Positions 7,201-15,871 of a stretch of 34,200 nt of DNA are shown piece by piece. The notes below the pieces were generated by a model, which saw nothing but the letters and a program-made list of their open reading frames with translations, was not told the DNA's origin and ran no database searches. Origin of the DNA: Akkermansia sp. (GTDB lineage: Bacteria; Verrucomicrobiota; Verrucomicrobiia; Verrucomicrobiales; Akkermansiaceae). Each line of letters starts with the position of its first letter. The first letter of the stretch is position 1. The stretch covers positions 1-34,200 of the forward strand of contig JAFQEF010000057.1 of NCBI GenBank assembly GCA_017399165.1, read 5' to 3'. Made by a program: the position numbers and the translations under genes.

Positions 7201-8625
7201 ATGTTGCCCGCACACATAACAGAGCCGTTAGAAAGACTCAACCGAGTCTACTTCAGCGACCCCGGGCGCACCATCAGCATCTCCCAAGGAGAAATGCTGG
7301 TGGCTCAGGGGGAGGAGTGCCACCGCCTCTACCTCTTGCTGGAGGGGGCGCTGGTGGCCTACCGCCAGGCAGAAACCATCAGCGGCTCGGACCTCCCCAC
7401 AGCCATAGCCCGCAAGCACGAGGTGTTCCGCGCCGGCCCCGGCTCTTACGTGTGTGTGCAGGCTTTCTTCTCCCGCACCTACCACAGCTCTAACGACATT
7501 GTGGCGGTGGAGGATACCAAACTTGCCTACATAGATGACACCACCCCGGCAGAGGAGGAGGCCACCTACGGCACGCTGGAGCACCAATTCATACCCGTGC
7601 TCATGCACGAGCTGGCGGCGCGCAACATACGCATGTTCAGCCACGCCACGGCAAAAGAGGAGGCCCAACGCCTGCTGCAACGGGCAGAAATGGCCTCCAC
7701 CCTGGCACAGCTCTCTGCCGGTATTGCGCATGAGCTCAACAACGCCGTGGGCGTTATCACCCGCCGCACGGAGTTTGTGGCTGAGCACATGGCAGAGTTT
7801 TTGGCAGAGGAGGATAAGCTCAACGCCAAGCTCTTCCGTTTTGGCTATGAGGACACAGCCTTTACCGCTGCCAGTGAGCTGCGCACACTGGCCCGCAAAT
7901 ATGAGCGAGAGCTCAACCTGCCACAACCCGCCGCCAAGGTGCTGGCACACATCATACCCGACACCAAAACACTGGTTAAATACGGGCCGGACTTTGTACG
8001 CCACGTCAAGTTCAACTACAAATACTGGGAGCTGGGGCATGATTTGAGAGACATGCAGGTGGCAGCCAAACACGCCACGGGCATTGTTCGCGCCGTCAAA
8101 CTGTTGGGTGGCGGCAACTCCACCCGCCAAGAGGGGGTAGACGTGCGGGAGTCCGTCAACGATGCCATGAACCTGCTTACCAACAAACTCAAACACGTAA
8201 CGGTGGAAACGGACCTGAACCCCTGCCCCCCGCTTACCGCAGATTTGACAGAGCTGGTGCAGATTTGGACCAACATCATCAACAACGCCTTGGATGCCAT
8301 GCAACAAGCTTCCACCCCCTCCCCCACCATCAGAATCTCTACAGATTCTTTCACCGCAGAGGGCATGCACCTGCTGCCGGAGGAATATGTGCGGGTATCC
8401 ATCTCCAACAACGGTCCGGATATCCCCGAGGATATCCACGAAAAAATCTTTCAACCTAACTTCACAACCAAAAAATTGGGGCTGGACTTCGGACTCGGCC
8501 TCGGCTTATCCATTGTCCGCCGCTTGGTGGACAGTTATAACGGCACCATTGAGCTCACCAGTGCCAATGGTCTAACATCCTTCTCTATCAACCTTCCAAC
8601 CACACAAATCAATGGAAAAAATTAA
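7201..8625 (+). CDS. Soluble sensor histidine kinase with cNMP-binding-like N-terminus
   Basis: 474 residues, no membrane segment. Residues about 15-115 resemble a cyclic-nucleotide-binding fold (ISQGEMLVAQGEECHRLYLLLEGALVAY). A HisKA-like helix pair follows with the H-box LSAGIAHELNNAVGVI, His177 being the likely phosphoacceptor. The ATPase domain has the N-box (NIINNALDAM, 358-367), a G1-like box at SNNGPDIPE (402-410) and G2 GLGLGLS (431-437). In G1 the usual Asp of DNGPGIP is Asn403 and the second Gly is Asp407, which may change ATP binding. It sits between the carboxylate transporter and a receiver protein whose gene it overlaps by 14 bases, so the two form a two-component pair. Confidence 0.9.
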   Translation: MLPAHITEPLERLNRVYFSDPGRTISISQGEMLVAQGEECHRLYLLLEGALVAYRQAETISGSDLPTAIARKHEVFRAGPGSYVCVQAFFSRTYHSSNDIVAVEDTKLAYIDDTTPAEEEATYGTLEHQFIPVLMHELAARNIRMFSHATAKEEAQRLLQRAEMASTLAQLSAGIAHELNNAVGVITRRTEFVAEHMAEFLAEEDKLNAKLFRFGYEDTAFTAASELRTLARKYERELNLPQPAAKVLAHIIPDTKTLVKYGPDFVRHVKFNYKYWELGHDLRDMQVAAKHATGIVRAVKLLGGGNSTRQEGVDVRESVNDAMNLLTNKLKHVTVETDLNPCPPLTADLTELVQIWTNIINNALDAMQQASTPSPTIRISTDSFTAEGMHLLPEEYVRVSISNNGPDIPEDIHEKIFQPNFTTKKLGLDFGLGLGLSIVRRLVDSYNGTIELTSANGLTSFSINLPTTQINGKN

Positions 8626-9085
8626 TATTATCTGCATCGATGACCAGCAAGAAGTGCTGGACTCCGTCATGAGAGACCTGCGTCCTCTCACTCCGCTTAT
8701 TCGCTTGGAAGAGGCCTCCGGCGTGGAGGACTGCCTGAGCCTGATGGACCAAATAGACAGCGACGGCGACTTAGTGGGTATCGTTATCTCAGACCAAGTT
8801 ATGCCCGGAGCCAGTGGCACAGACCTGCTGGCCAAGGTTGCAAGCGACAAGCGCTTTGCCAAAACCCGCAAAGTATTGCTCACCGGCCAAGCCACGCATG
8901 CAGACACCATCAATGCCATCAACGAGGGGCACTTGGACAACTACATCGAAAAACCCTGGCAGCCGGAGAAACTGTTGGGCATTGTCAAAAAATTGCTCAC
9001 ACTTTACGTGCTTGACATGGGCTTGGACCACACGGAATACATGAGCGTGCTGGATCAACAGACCCTGTTCTCCAAACTGCGCTGA
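8612..9085 (+). CDS. Single-domain response regulator
   Basis: 157 residues, made of a receiver domain plus a short C-terminal helix. The acidic pair is Asp10/Asp11, the phosphoacceptor Asp61 (VISDQVMPG), the switch Thr91 (LLTGQA) and the conserved Lys114 (IEKPW). There is no DNA-binding or enzymatic output domain. The gene overlaps the kinase gene by 14 bases and ends 13 bases before the porin gene. The signal must therefore pass by protein contact or phosphotransfer to another regulator. It resembles receivers of the RpfG/HD-GYP N-terminal group in its LTGQA motif, but the output domain is absent. Confidence 0.9.
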   Translation: MEKINIICIDDQQEVLDSVMRDLRPLTPLIRLEEASGVEDCLSLMDQIDSDGDLVGIVISDQVMPGASGTDLLAKVASDKRFAKTRKVLLTGQATHADTINAINEGHLDNYIEKPWQPEKLLGIVKKLLTLYVLDMGLDHTEYMSVLDQQTLFSKLR

Positions 9086-9098
9086 ACATAGCTGAAGC

Positions 9099-10367
9099 AT
9101 GATGAACAAATCTCTCTTACTCCTCGCGGCACTGCCGGTCACCTTACCGGCAGTGGCAGCAGAGCCTGCAAAATCCACAGACTGGGCAGACGAGGTGAAA
9201 AAAGCCCTCGTTGTCTATGAAAATAAGGATACCTTCATTAACAAGGTAAACTTCACCATACGCCAGCAGTGGCAAATGGCCTCCGTACAGCCCAACGGCA
9301 GTAATGGCCTGCACCTTAAGGACGGTGCTACCCCGTTCAACAGCGAGTTCCGCCGCTCTTGGCTAGGCCTTAATGTCAACATGAGCTCCGGCACCCAGTT
9401 CAACATCATCGGGCGCGTGGGTGGCCTGCCCTCCCGCAGCACTTACCCCGGTGGCCGCACTAAACGCAACTTTACCTATACAGACATTTACTCCGTTTGG
9501 GTAAAACAAAATATCCCCGCCGTTAAAGGCCTCAGCGTAAAAGCCGGTAAGTTTGTCCCGGCTTTCACCTCTGACTTCCGTATGTCCAACGCCAACATTC
9601 CGTGCGTAGAGAGGTCATACCTTGCCGCACAATTCGGCATTGACACAAACTGGGGTATTGAGCTCAACTATACAGCCCCGGATAAAGAGAATATCCTCTA
9701 CCTCCAACTCATGGCCAACGACCGCGCTTGTGCATCCAAAAATTTAGCTCACCCGGATGTATACCGCGATGGCCGTGGCTTGAAAGGTGAGTTCGGGTGG
9801 GAGGACAAATGCTTCCTCATTCTGGGTGGCACACATAAGTTTGATGTAACGGAGAACGGCTACCAAGCCATTTCAGCCGAATACATGCATGACTTCAACA
9901 ATGCTTACCACAGTCGTCGCAATCCCGGGGCCAATAACTACGGCTTAGGCTTTAAGGATGCCCTCTCCATCGGTTACGAAATGAAGCAGGATAAACTCAC
10001 CTTCCAAGCCAACGTAGTAGCCGCTTTTGAACAACAAACGGGGCATGGCACCAACAACATCGGCTTGCAGCTACAGCCCATTTACGCCATTCACCCGCAG
10101 GTGGACCTCGTGTTCCGCTACACGGGTATGACCGGCGATGGTGCCTGCAAACTGAGTGGAGACCGCTACATCTACACACAAACCTATGCAGACGCTTGGG
10201 TGGACAGCCTGCACGCCTTCTACTTTGGTGTAGATTTATACGCCTCTGCCAAGCATAAGGATGCCGCTAAACTCATGTTCGGGGCAGAGTACACCACAGC
10301 CCGCAAAGACGGCTCAGACTGCTACAACGGCTGGGAGTTTTCCACCGCCATTCGTTTCAATTTCTGA
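9099..10367 (+). CDS. Outer-membrane beta-barrel porin
   Basis: 422 residues. A signal peptide (MMNKSLLLLAALPVTLPAVAAEP, cleaved about residue 21) precedes a chain of alternating amphipathic strands and a C-terminus TAIRFNF ending in Phe, the signature of BAM-assembled barrels. The closest type is probably the phosphate-selective porin O/P or a related family, but the substrate is not evident. It follows the carboxylate transporter, kinase and receiver genes with only 13 bases of spacing. It is probably the outer-membrane entry for the same solutes. A terminator follows directly. Start at the first of two adjacent Met codons. Confidence 0.8.
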   Translation: MMNKSLLLLAALPVTLPAVAAEPAKSTDWADEVKKALVVYENKDTFINKVNFTIRQQWQMASVQPNGSNGLHLKDGATPFNSEFRRSWLGLNVNMSSGTQFNIIGRVGGLPSRSTYPGGRTKRNFTYTDIYSVWVKQNIPAVKGLSVKAGKFVPAFTSDFRMSNANIPCVERSYLAAQFGIDTNWGIELNYTAPDKENILYLQLMANDRACASKNLAHPDVYRDGRGLKGEFGWEDKCFLILGGTHKFDVTENGYQAISAEYMHDFNNAYHSRRNPGANNYGLGFKDALSIGYEMKQDKLTFQANVVAAFEQQTGHGTNNIGLQLQPIYAIHPQVDLVFRYTGMTGDGACKLSGDRYIYTQTYADAWVDSLHAFYFGVDLYASAKHKDAAKLMFGAEYTTARKDGSDCYNGWEFSTAIRFNF

Positions 10368-10386
10368 TTCAACCTAATTCATTTCA

Positions 10387-10417
10387 AAAGCACCGCGCCT
10401 CCCCGCGTGGTGCTTTT
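10387..10417. terminator. Bidirectional terminator between porin and recO
   Basis: AGCACC/GGTGCT with inner GCG/CGC pairing. It is followed by TTTTTT on the plus strand and preceded by AAAA, so it can also end minus-strand transcripts from recO. Confidence 0.8.
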
Positions 10418-10948
10418 TTATATAAACTCGGCAAATTGCAAGCGCCCGTCGGGGAGGGATTGGAAATGGCGCAAAAGGGATTGATGCGGGGGCATAGCGG
10501 GGGAGTATATGCCATGCAGGGTTGCCAGGCGCTTTTCAAAGTGTTCTAACACGGCGAGGCGTGGTGGAGAGGCGGCCACATAATCCAACGCGCCGCTGAT
10601 AAGCTTATGCCACTCTGCAGAGCCATCCCCGGTCTCTACCGTAGCCAGCAACAAACGACACATATAACCGGCCAAGTACAGGCGGGATAATTCACCGCGC
10701 AGCGGGAGACGGGGGAAAACAAGCTCTGCACTGTGCAGGGTTGCCAAATCCCCCTTAGCAGGCATGGAGAATACAAGCTCGCACTCAAAAAAAGAATCGA
10801 TACGCCCGGTAAAATCACTACCGGGCTTACGGGCATTGCGAGCCGCCGTGCGCAAGATACCATGGGAGGCCGTGCACCAAACAACAATCAGCCCGTGGTC
10901 TCCCAACGGGCTGAGTTTGAGAATGGTACCTGTATCTCGCTCTTTCAT
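10418..10948 (-). CDS. recO: DNA repair protein RecO, short form
   Basis: 176 residues. The N-terminal OB-fold is recognisable (DTGTILKLSPLGDHGLIVVWCTASHGIL, then ARNARKPGSDFTGRIDSFFECELVF), followed by the helical RecO region (RLYLAGYMCRLLLATVETGDGSAEWHKLI). RecO helps load RecA onto SSB-coated single-stranded DNA in the RecFOR pathway. At 176 residues it is shorter than the usual 240 and lacks the cysteine zinc site seen in some members. It is the last gene of a minus-strand run, 15 bases after the TPR gene, and ends in the shared terminator. Confidence 0.75.
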   Translation of the reverse strand: MKERDTGTILKLSPLGDHGLIVVWCTASHGILRTAARNARKPGSDFTGRIDSFFECELVFSMPAKGDLATLHSAELVFPRLPLRGELSRLYLAGYMCRLLLATVETGDGSAEWHKLISGALDYVAASPPRLAVLEHFEKRLATLHGIYSPAMPPHQSLLRHFQSLPDGRLQFAEFI

Positions 10949-10963
10949 GGAGCTTGGCGAAAC

Positions 10964-11770
10964 TTACTTGGTAAAAGTCTCCGCAGTAGTTTTTAATATA
11001 TTTGAGAACTGGATAGCCTGCTTATATGTTTGCAGGTAGGGGTCCTTGCTGTATATTCTATCTGCGGTTGACATTTCTTTCAAAGCTTTTGCTCTGTCTT
11101 TTTCAACCACGGCGAAAATGGATTGACTATAATAATAAAGAGGAGTGAAAGTAAGAGGGGTGATATCCTTCACTATGGCTCGAGCCTCATCCATACGATC
11201 AAGCATGACAAGACATACTAATTTTCTAAATAAAAGAGCATGAGATAACCCCTCCATATTTTCCTTATACTCGATTTCGTACAACAAGGAATCACACATG
11301 GAGATACACTTTTCAAACTCACTGCGCCCCAAATAAAGCAGAGAATAGTTAAGGCTGGCCACGGCATCATCCGGTACTACGGTGTGTACTTTCTTCAACC
11401 AAACCTCAGCAGCATCAAAATTCTGCTGAGCCAAGTGAGCAGCCGCTCGTAAATTCCATACGTTAGGATTTTTTGCATAAATACCCTCACAAATATCCAA
11501 ACAACGTTGGCACATATCTAAAGAGCCCTTGGAGTACGCCCACTTGGCAGCAGCAAACTGATTCATATACTGTTGGCGTTGCGCGGCAGGAAGATTAGAC
11601 AGCTCGTTCACCCAGTTGGGGATATCGTCCACATCGTCTTCCTTCGGTACGTTCGGAGTCTGATGCTCAGGAGCATCCGTTTCATCATCAAAAATATCAA
11701 CGGTGGGCAAGTCTGATGCCATGAGCGGATAAGCCATGGCCGCCATCATACAAAATATGGATTTTTTCAT
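10964..11770 (-). CDS. Exported TPR-repeat protein
   Basis: 268 residues. It has a short signal peptide (MKKSIFCMMAAMAYPLMAS), an acidic linker (about residues 20-50) and helical TPR-like repeats (for example VWNLRAAAHLAQQNFDAAEVWLKKV and ASLNYSLLYLGRSEFEKCISMC). It probably scaffolds other envelope proteins; no catalytic motif is visible. Its start overlaps the dxs stop codon by four bases (ATGA), so it is translationally coupled to dxs, although nothing suggests a role in isoprenoid synthesis. Confidence 0.75.
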   Translation of the reverse strand: MKKSIFCMMAAMAYPLMASDLPTVDIFDDETDAPEHQTPNVPKEDDVDDIPNWVNELSNLPAAQRQQYMNQFAAAKWAYSKGSLDMCQRCLDICEGIYAKNPNVWNLRAAAHLAQQNFDAAEVWLKKVHTVVPDDAVASLNYSLLYLGRSEFEKCISMCDSLLYEIEYKENMEGLSHALLFRKLVCLVMLDRMDEARAIVKDITPLTFTPLYYYSQSIFAVVEKDRAKALKEMSTADRIYSKDPYLQTYKQAIQFSNILKTTAETFTK

Positions 11771-13659
11771 ACCAGTGTATTTAATTTTTGAAGAATTCGG
11801 GAAGCGATATTTTCAGGAGTAAGCCCATGTTTAGCACGCAACAGCTCCAATGTGCCATGCTCCACAAAAGTATCCGGCCAGCCGATGGGCAACACAGGCG
11901 TAGCAGAGCCGTCACGCATCATGAACTCTTGCACGGCACTGCCGAAACCGCCAACCACGGTGTGATCCTCCAGCGTTACCACAAGCTTGCACTTGGCGGC
12001 GTATAAGCGCAGGCAATCTTCATCCAAAGGCTTGATGAACCTGGCATTAATGTGAGCACAATCTATGCCGAATGCCTGCAGTTTTTCTCTTACTTGCGCA
12101 GCAACGGCATTCATGTTACCCAAGGCAAACAACACAACCTCTGCTCCATCTGCCACCACGGCGGCCTTGCCAATGGGCAAGGGCTCCGGCGTTTCCGGCA
12201 GGGCTACGCCTTCCCCACAGCCACGTGGATACCGTATAGCACTGGGGCAATCATTTATTTGGTTCATGGTAGCCAGCATGTGAACAAACTCTGCCTCATC
12301 TGCCGGTTGCATCATGATGATGTCGGGGATGCAACGCAGCATGCTGATATCATACAACCCATGGTGGGTGGGGCCGTCATCCGGGGATAATCCGGCGCGG
12401 TCCATACAGAAACGTACCGGCAATTTCTGCAACGCTGCATCATGGTGTATCATGTCCACCGCACGTTGCATAAAGGTGGAGTAAATGCCCACATAGGGTT
12501 TAAGCCCCTGAGTAGCCAGCCCGCAAGCAAAGAGCGAGGCATGTTCCTCTGCTATGCCTACGTCAAAAAAGCGTTTGGGGAACTGCTTGCGGAAGATATC
12601 CAACTTGGTGCCACTGGGCATGGCTGCCGTAATAGCTGTAATGGCGGGGTCTTCTGCAGCAAGTCGAGTGAGTGTTTGGCCGAATACCTCCGAATAAGTA
12701 ATCGTGTGGGCAGGTTTTGTCGCACCATCCTCCACATTATACTGCCCCACACCATGAAACTTGGTGGGGTTCTGCATGGCGGGCTCATAGCCTTTGCCCT
12801 TACGAGTAATGACATGCAGCACAACCGGCTCATTTTGGCGAGTGGCAATGCGCATCACTTTTTCCAATCGGGCAATGTCGTGTCCATCTATAGGGCCATA
12901 ATAGTTCAAGCCCATTTCACGGAAAAAGCTCAAGGGGTTAATAACGGCTCTGGCAGCCGTTACCAATTTTGAGGCTTGCTCACGCACGCCTTTACCGGCT
13001 AGACTCTCAATAAACTTGATGGATTTGTCTCTGAGCCAAGTATAAGTGGAGGTCTCCTGCAAAGAAGCAAAATAACGAGCTAACGCACCAACATTCTTGT
13101 CAATACTCCACTCGTTATCATTGAGGATGAGAATAAACTTTTTGGTGTGCCCGGCTATGTTGTTAAGTGCCTCCAGCGTGGTACCACAGGTAAAGGCGCC
13201 ATCCCCGACAACGGCGGCAACATGGTAGTCCTCCCCGGCCAAATCTCTGGCAACGGCCATCCCCAAAGCGGCAGATAATGCCGTGCCGGCATGCCCTGCA
13301 CCGTAAGCATCATGAGCGGACTCACTACGCTTACAAAAACCGGATATCCCCCCAAACTGGCGTATGCCACGCATTGCCTCTGCTCGCCCGGTTAATATCT
13401 TGTGTACATAGCACTGGTGAGATACATCGAAAAGGATTTTATCCCGCGGTGTAGAAAGCACGCGGTGCATGGCTATGCACAACTCCACAATACCCAAGTT
13501 GGGTGCTAAGTGCCCGCCGGTAACGGCCAAGGATTCCACTAAATAATGACGAATCTCTGCCGCGAGCTGCTCCAGCTCTTCGGGGTTCAAGTCCTTTACG
13601 CTTTCCCCGTTTTCAAGACGAGACAGCAAGGCGGGTAAATTATATGAGGGAGAAGTCAT
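11767..13659 (-). CDS. dxs: 1-deoxy-D-xylulose-5-phosphate synthase
   Basis: 630 residues, normal length. It condenses pyruvate and glyceraldehyde 3-phosphate, with thiamine diphosphate, to give DXP, the first step of the MEP isoprenoid route. Visible family motifs are DVSHQCYVHKILTGR, the ThDP/Mg2+ site VGDGAFTCGTTLEALN (from about 151) with LNDNEWSI, the transketolase pyrimidine domain (GIAEEHASLFACGLA), DRAGLSPDDGPTHHG and the C-terminal domain with TLEDHTVVGGFGSAV. It overlaps xseB by 20 bases, a gene order common in bacteria, and the TPR gene by four. Confidence 0.97.
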   Translation of the reverse strand: MTSPSYNLPALLSRLENGESVKDLNPEELEQLAAEIRHYLVESLAVTGGHLAPNLGIVELCIAMHRVLSTPRDKILFDVSHQCYVHKILTGRAEAMRGIRQFGGISGFCKRSESAHDAYGAGHAGTALSAALGMAVARDLAGEDYHVAAVVGDGAFTCGTTLEALNNIAGHTKKFILILNDNEWSIDKNVGALARYFASLQETSTYTWLRDKSIKFIESLAGKGVREQASKLVTAARAVINPLSFFREMGLNYYGPIDGHDIARLEKVMRIATRQNEPVVLHVITRKGKGYEPAMQNPTKFHGVGQYNVEDGATKPAHTITYSEVFGQTLTRLAAEDPAITAITAAMPSGTKLDIFRKQFPKRFFDVGIAEEHASLFACGLATQGLKPYVGIYSTFMQRAVDMIHHDAALQKLPVRFCMDRAGLSPDDGPTHHGLYDISMLRCIPDIIMMQPADEAEFVHMLATMNQINDCPSAIRYPRGCGEGVALPETPEPLPIGKAAVVADGAEVVLFALGNMNAVAAQVREKLQAFGIDCAHINARFIKPLDEDCLRLYAAKCKLVVTLEDHTVVGGFGSAVQEFMMRDGSATPVLPIGWPDTFVEHGTLELLRAKHGLTPENIASRILQKLNTLV

Positions 13660-13909
13660 GTTCGTCGGTATGGCTTACTTCATCTTTATGGCCGGAATCC
13701 GCACCGTGTTGCGGATTCTCCAGCGTTTTGATACGCAACTCTGCATTTTCCAACAAAGCCCTGCTGCTTTTCACTAATTTCAATCCTTCCTCCACCAGTC
13801 GAATCGTCTCTTCCAGACCGGTTTCCGGATTCTCCAGAGCGGCAGAAATAGATTCCAACCGCTCCATGGATTGTTCAAAACTGAGGGACTTTGCTGTTTT
13901 GGGAGGCAT
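13640..13909 (-). CDS. xseB: Exodeoxyribonuclease VII small subunit
   Basis: 89 residues. It shows the typical helical core SFEQSMERLESISAALENPETGLEETIRLVEEGLKLVKSS in pieces, followed by a polar tail. XseB partners with XseA in a single-strand exonuclease. No xseA is in the window. The last 20 bases overlap dxs, so translation is probably coupled. Confidence 0.92.
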   Translation of the reverse strand: MPPKTAKSLSFEQSMERLESISAALENPETGLEETIRLVEEGLKLVKSSRALLENAELRIKTLENPQHGADSGHKDEVSHTDEHDFSLI

Positions 13910-13945
13910 AAAATAAAGGATTAATAAAGTTACTGCTTGGGCATA

Positions 13946-15865
13946 TTATTGACCACGTTTTTTGTAAAGAACGGCAGCACCGGCATTCAACGTAACAATG
14001 TCATCGAACTGGGCGTTAGTGCCATTATTGGATATATTGACAATCTCGCCCAACTGGAATTCATCAGGGTTCTGAGAATTGGGGACAGGCGCAAAGTTAT
14101 TAATAAACATGCTTCTACGCGGATCCATAATAGCCAACGGCAAATTAAGAGCTAAGGGAGCAAAGGCACCGGAGCCCTCCGTAACGGCAGTAAAGCCACC
14201 GGGGCGACCGCTCTTCATGTGATTCGTAGGTGAATAGGAGGAGGGAATAATGGGGTCGTACGATAGCGGGGTCATCAAAATCCCCTGAATTACAGCTGCA
14301 CTGCCGGGTATAATCTCCTCATTTATCTTTTTGTAATCCTCCAGCTCCTTGGGCAGCCAAATAGCACGGCGGTCTGCATACCAAGCAACGGCCCACGGCA
14401 TATCCGTCATCAAAATATCGTTCGGATTGGTAATATCAACCAATTTACAGTTTAGAGCAGGCGGATAATACGGAGGATAGTGGGGGGAGCCTTTCTCCTT
14501 CAACCACACACCACGGTACAAATCATTGGGGAAACTGGCAATTTGCGACCCGGCACACAGCAACACAACGCCCAGTACCGCCAAACCGCGCAACTGCCCG
14601 AAAGTAATATGCGGTGTATTGAGCCGAGCGATAAAGTTAAACAGCAGGGAGAAACCGTAAGCCGCAAACAACGGGGCGAAGAGGATGGCAAGCTGACCAC
14701 TGCTCAAGGGCATATCTGTACCGTATAGAGCCATACCCAAGCATGAAAATACCCACATGCTGAACACTGCCCATTTCACACACTGTACTCGCCCTCGCTT
14801 GTAACGGAAGAAAAGAGCCAAGAAGAAGAATGGCGCCACAATGATGGAGCAAGTGTTGACATACAGGCTCTTAACCTGTGAGAATACCGCACCGAAGAAT
14901 CGGAGCACCAACATGGATGAATCCAACGAGGCAACAGAGGCGCTCACCGAGCGCATAGCATCCTCTGTACTTCCGCCGAAACAATCAAAGATACCATAAA
15001 ATGCGTTACCCAAATAACTACCGCAAGCCTGATTATTAGACCACAGAGAATATGCGCAACATATAGCGAAGATGCCGATACCCACACCACCATACATACC
15101 GTAGGGGCGGAAATAGAATGCGCAGAATACCAAATAGCCAACAAAGAGCCATACGCTCAACCACCCGCTCAAGCACATTAATGACAAACAGACAAAAGAA
15201 ATACCGAGATGCAGCGTCACGCCTACGGAGTCATCATGCTCTAACGAATTCTTAGCATTAATCAGGAAATGCAGACCAAGTAGCAGGCAACACATCATCA
15301 GCGGTTGAGGCAACCCACTAACGGCGTAATCCAGAGCCAATTCACTCACCGCCATACAGCAAACGGATGCAGCGGCAACAACCTCATCAAACATACGGGC
15401 TATGAGCAGGTATGCCAACACCATAGCCAAGAAGAAGTAAAAGCAACTGACGGCAGATATCGTGCGGTCCGCGTCATATAGGTTCTGAGACGGGTCTCCA
15501 TTCTCATCCATAGGAATACGTGCCGCCACAAAATCATTATTACCGGTAAGCTTAAGAGCAACAGCCATGCTGACAATATTGAGCGGGGCATGGTTTACAT
15601 CCCGATAGCTATTAAAATCTATCGCCTTAATCTCGCTCTTATTTTTTAAAGTCTGCAACTCAACGGGGCGATAAAATTTGGTAACAAAGCCGTTGCCATT
15701 AGCCACGGAGCGGGCAATCTGGGCTTGATCCATAGCATCCGGTTGATTCAACCCTTTATAACTGAGAAAGAGCTTAAAAGTACACATCAAAGCCAGCAAA
15801 ATCAACACAACGTATCGCATTGATGACCCTACTTTATGCTGCGTATTCTTTTTTAATAATGCCAT
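13946..15865 (-). CDS. Polytopic membrane protein, GT-C glycosyltransferase-like
   Basis: 639 residues. An N-terminal membrane anchor leads into DAMDQAQIARSVANGNGFVTKFYRP, where the acidic residue and the ARsvA-NGnGF pattern resemble the first lumenal loop of GT-C/PMT-type transferases, which use lipid-linked sugars. About ten hydrophobic segments follow. A soluble C-terminal part (from about 470) contains DMPWAVAWYADRRAIWLP, a feature of ArnT/PMT-like proteins in this group. The acceptor and donor are unknown. Its start is 6 bases after the stop of the NtrC-type regulator gene. It could equally be listed as a conserved membrane protein of unknown function. Confidence 0.6.
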   Translation of the reverse strand: MALLKKNTQHKVGSSMRYVVLILLALMCTFKLFLSYKGLNQPDAMDQAQIARSVANGNGFVTKFYRPVELQTLKNKSEIKAIDFNSYRDVNHAPLNIVSMAVALKLTGNNDFVAARIPMDENGDPSQNLYDADRTISAVSCFYFFLAMVLAYLLIARMFDEVVAAASVCCMAVSELALDYAVSGLPQPLMMCCLLLGLHFLINAKNSLEHDDSVGVTLHLGISFVCLSLMCLSGWLSVWLFVGYLVFCAFYFRPYGMYGGVGIGIFAICCAYSLWSNNQACGSYLGNAFYGIFDCFGGSTEDAMRSVSASVASLDSSMLVLRFFGAVFSQVKSLYVNTCSIIVAPFFFLALFFRYKRGRVQCVKWAVFSMWVFSCLGMALYGTDMPLSSGQLAILFAPLFAAYGFSLLFNFIARLNTPHITFGQLRGLAVLGVVLLCAGSQIASFPNDLYRGVWLKEKGSPHYPPYYPPALNCKLVDITNPNDILMTDMPWAVAWYADRRAIWLPKELEDYKKINEEIIPGSAAVIQGILMTPLSYDPIIPSSYSPTNHMKSGRPGGFTAVTEGSGAFAPLALNLPLAIMDPRRSMFINNFAPVPNSQNPDEFQLGEIVNISNNGTNAQFDDIVTLNAGAAVLYKKRGQ

Positions 15866-15871
15866 ATGATA

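Noticed and set aside
7228..8454. Long minus-strand open frame (408 codons) opposite the histidine kinase
   Set aside because: The kinase motifs on the plus strand explain the sequence; the opposite frame is rich in His, Gly and Cys without any motif.
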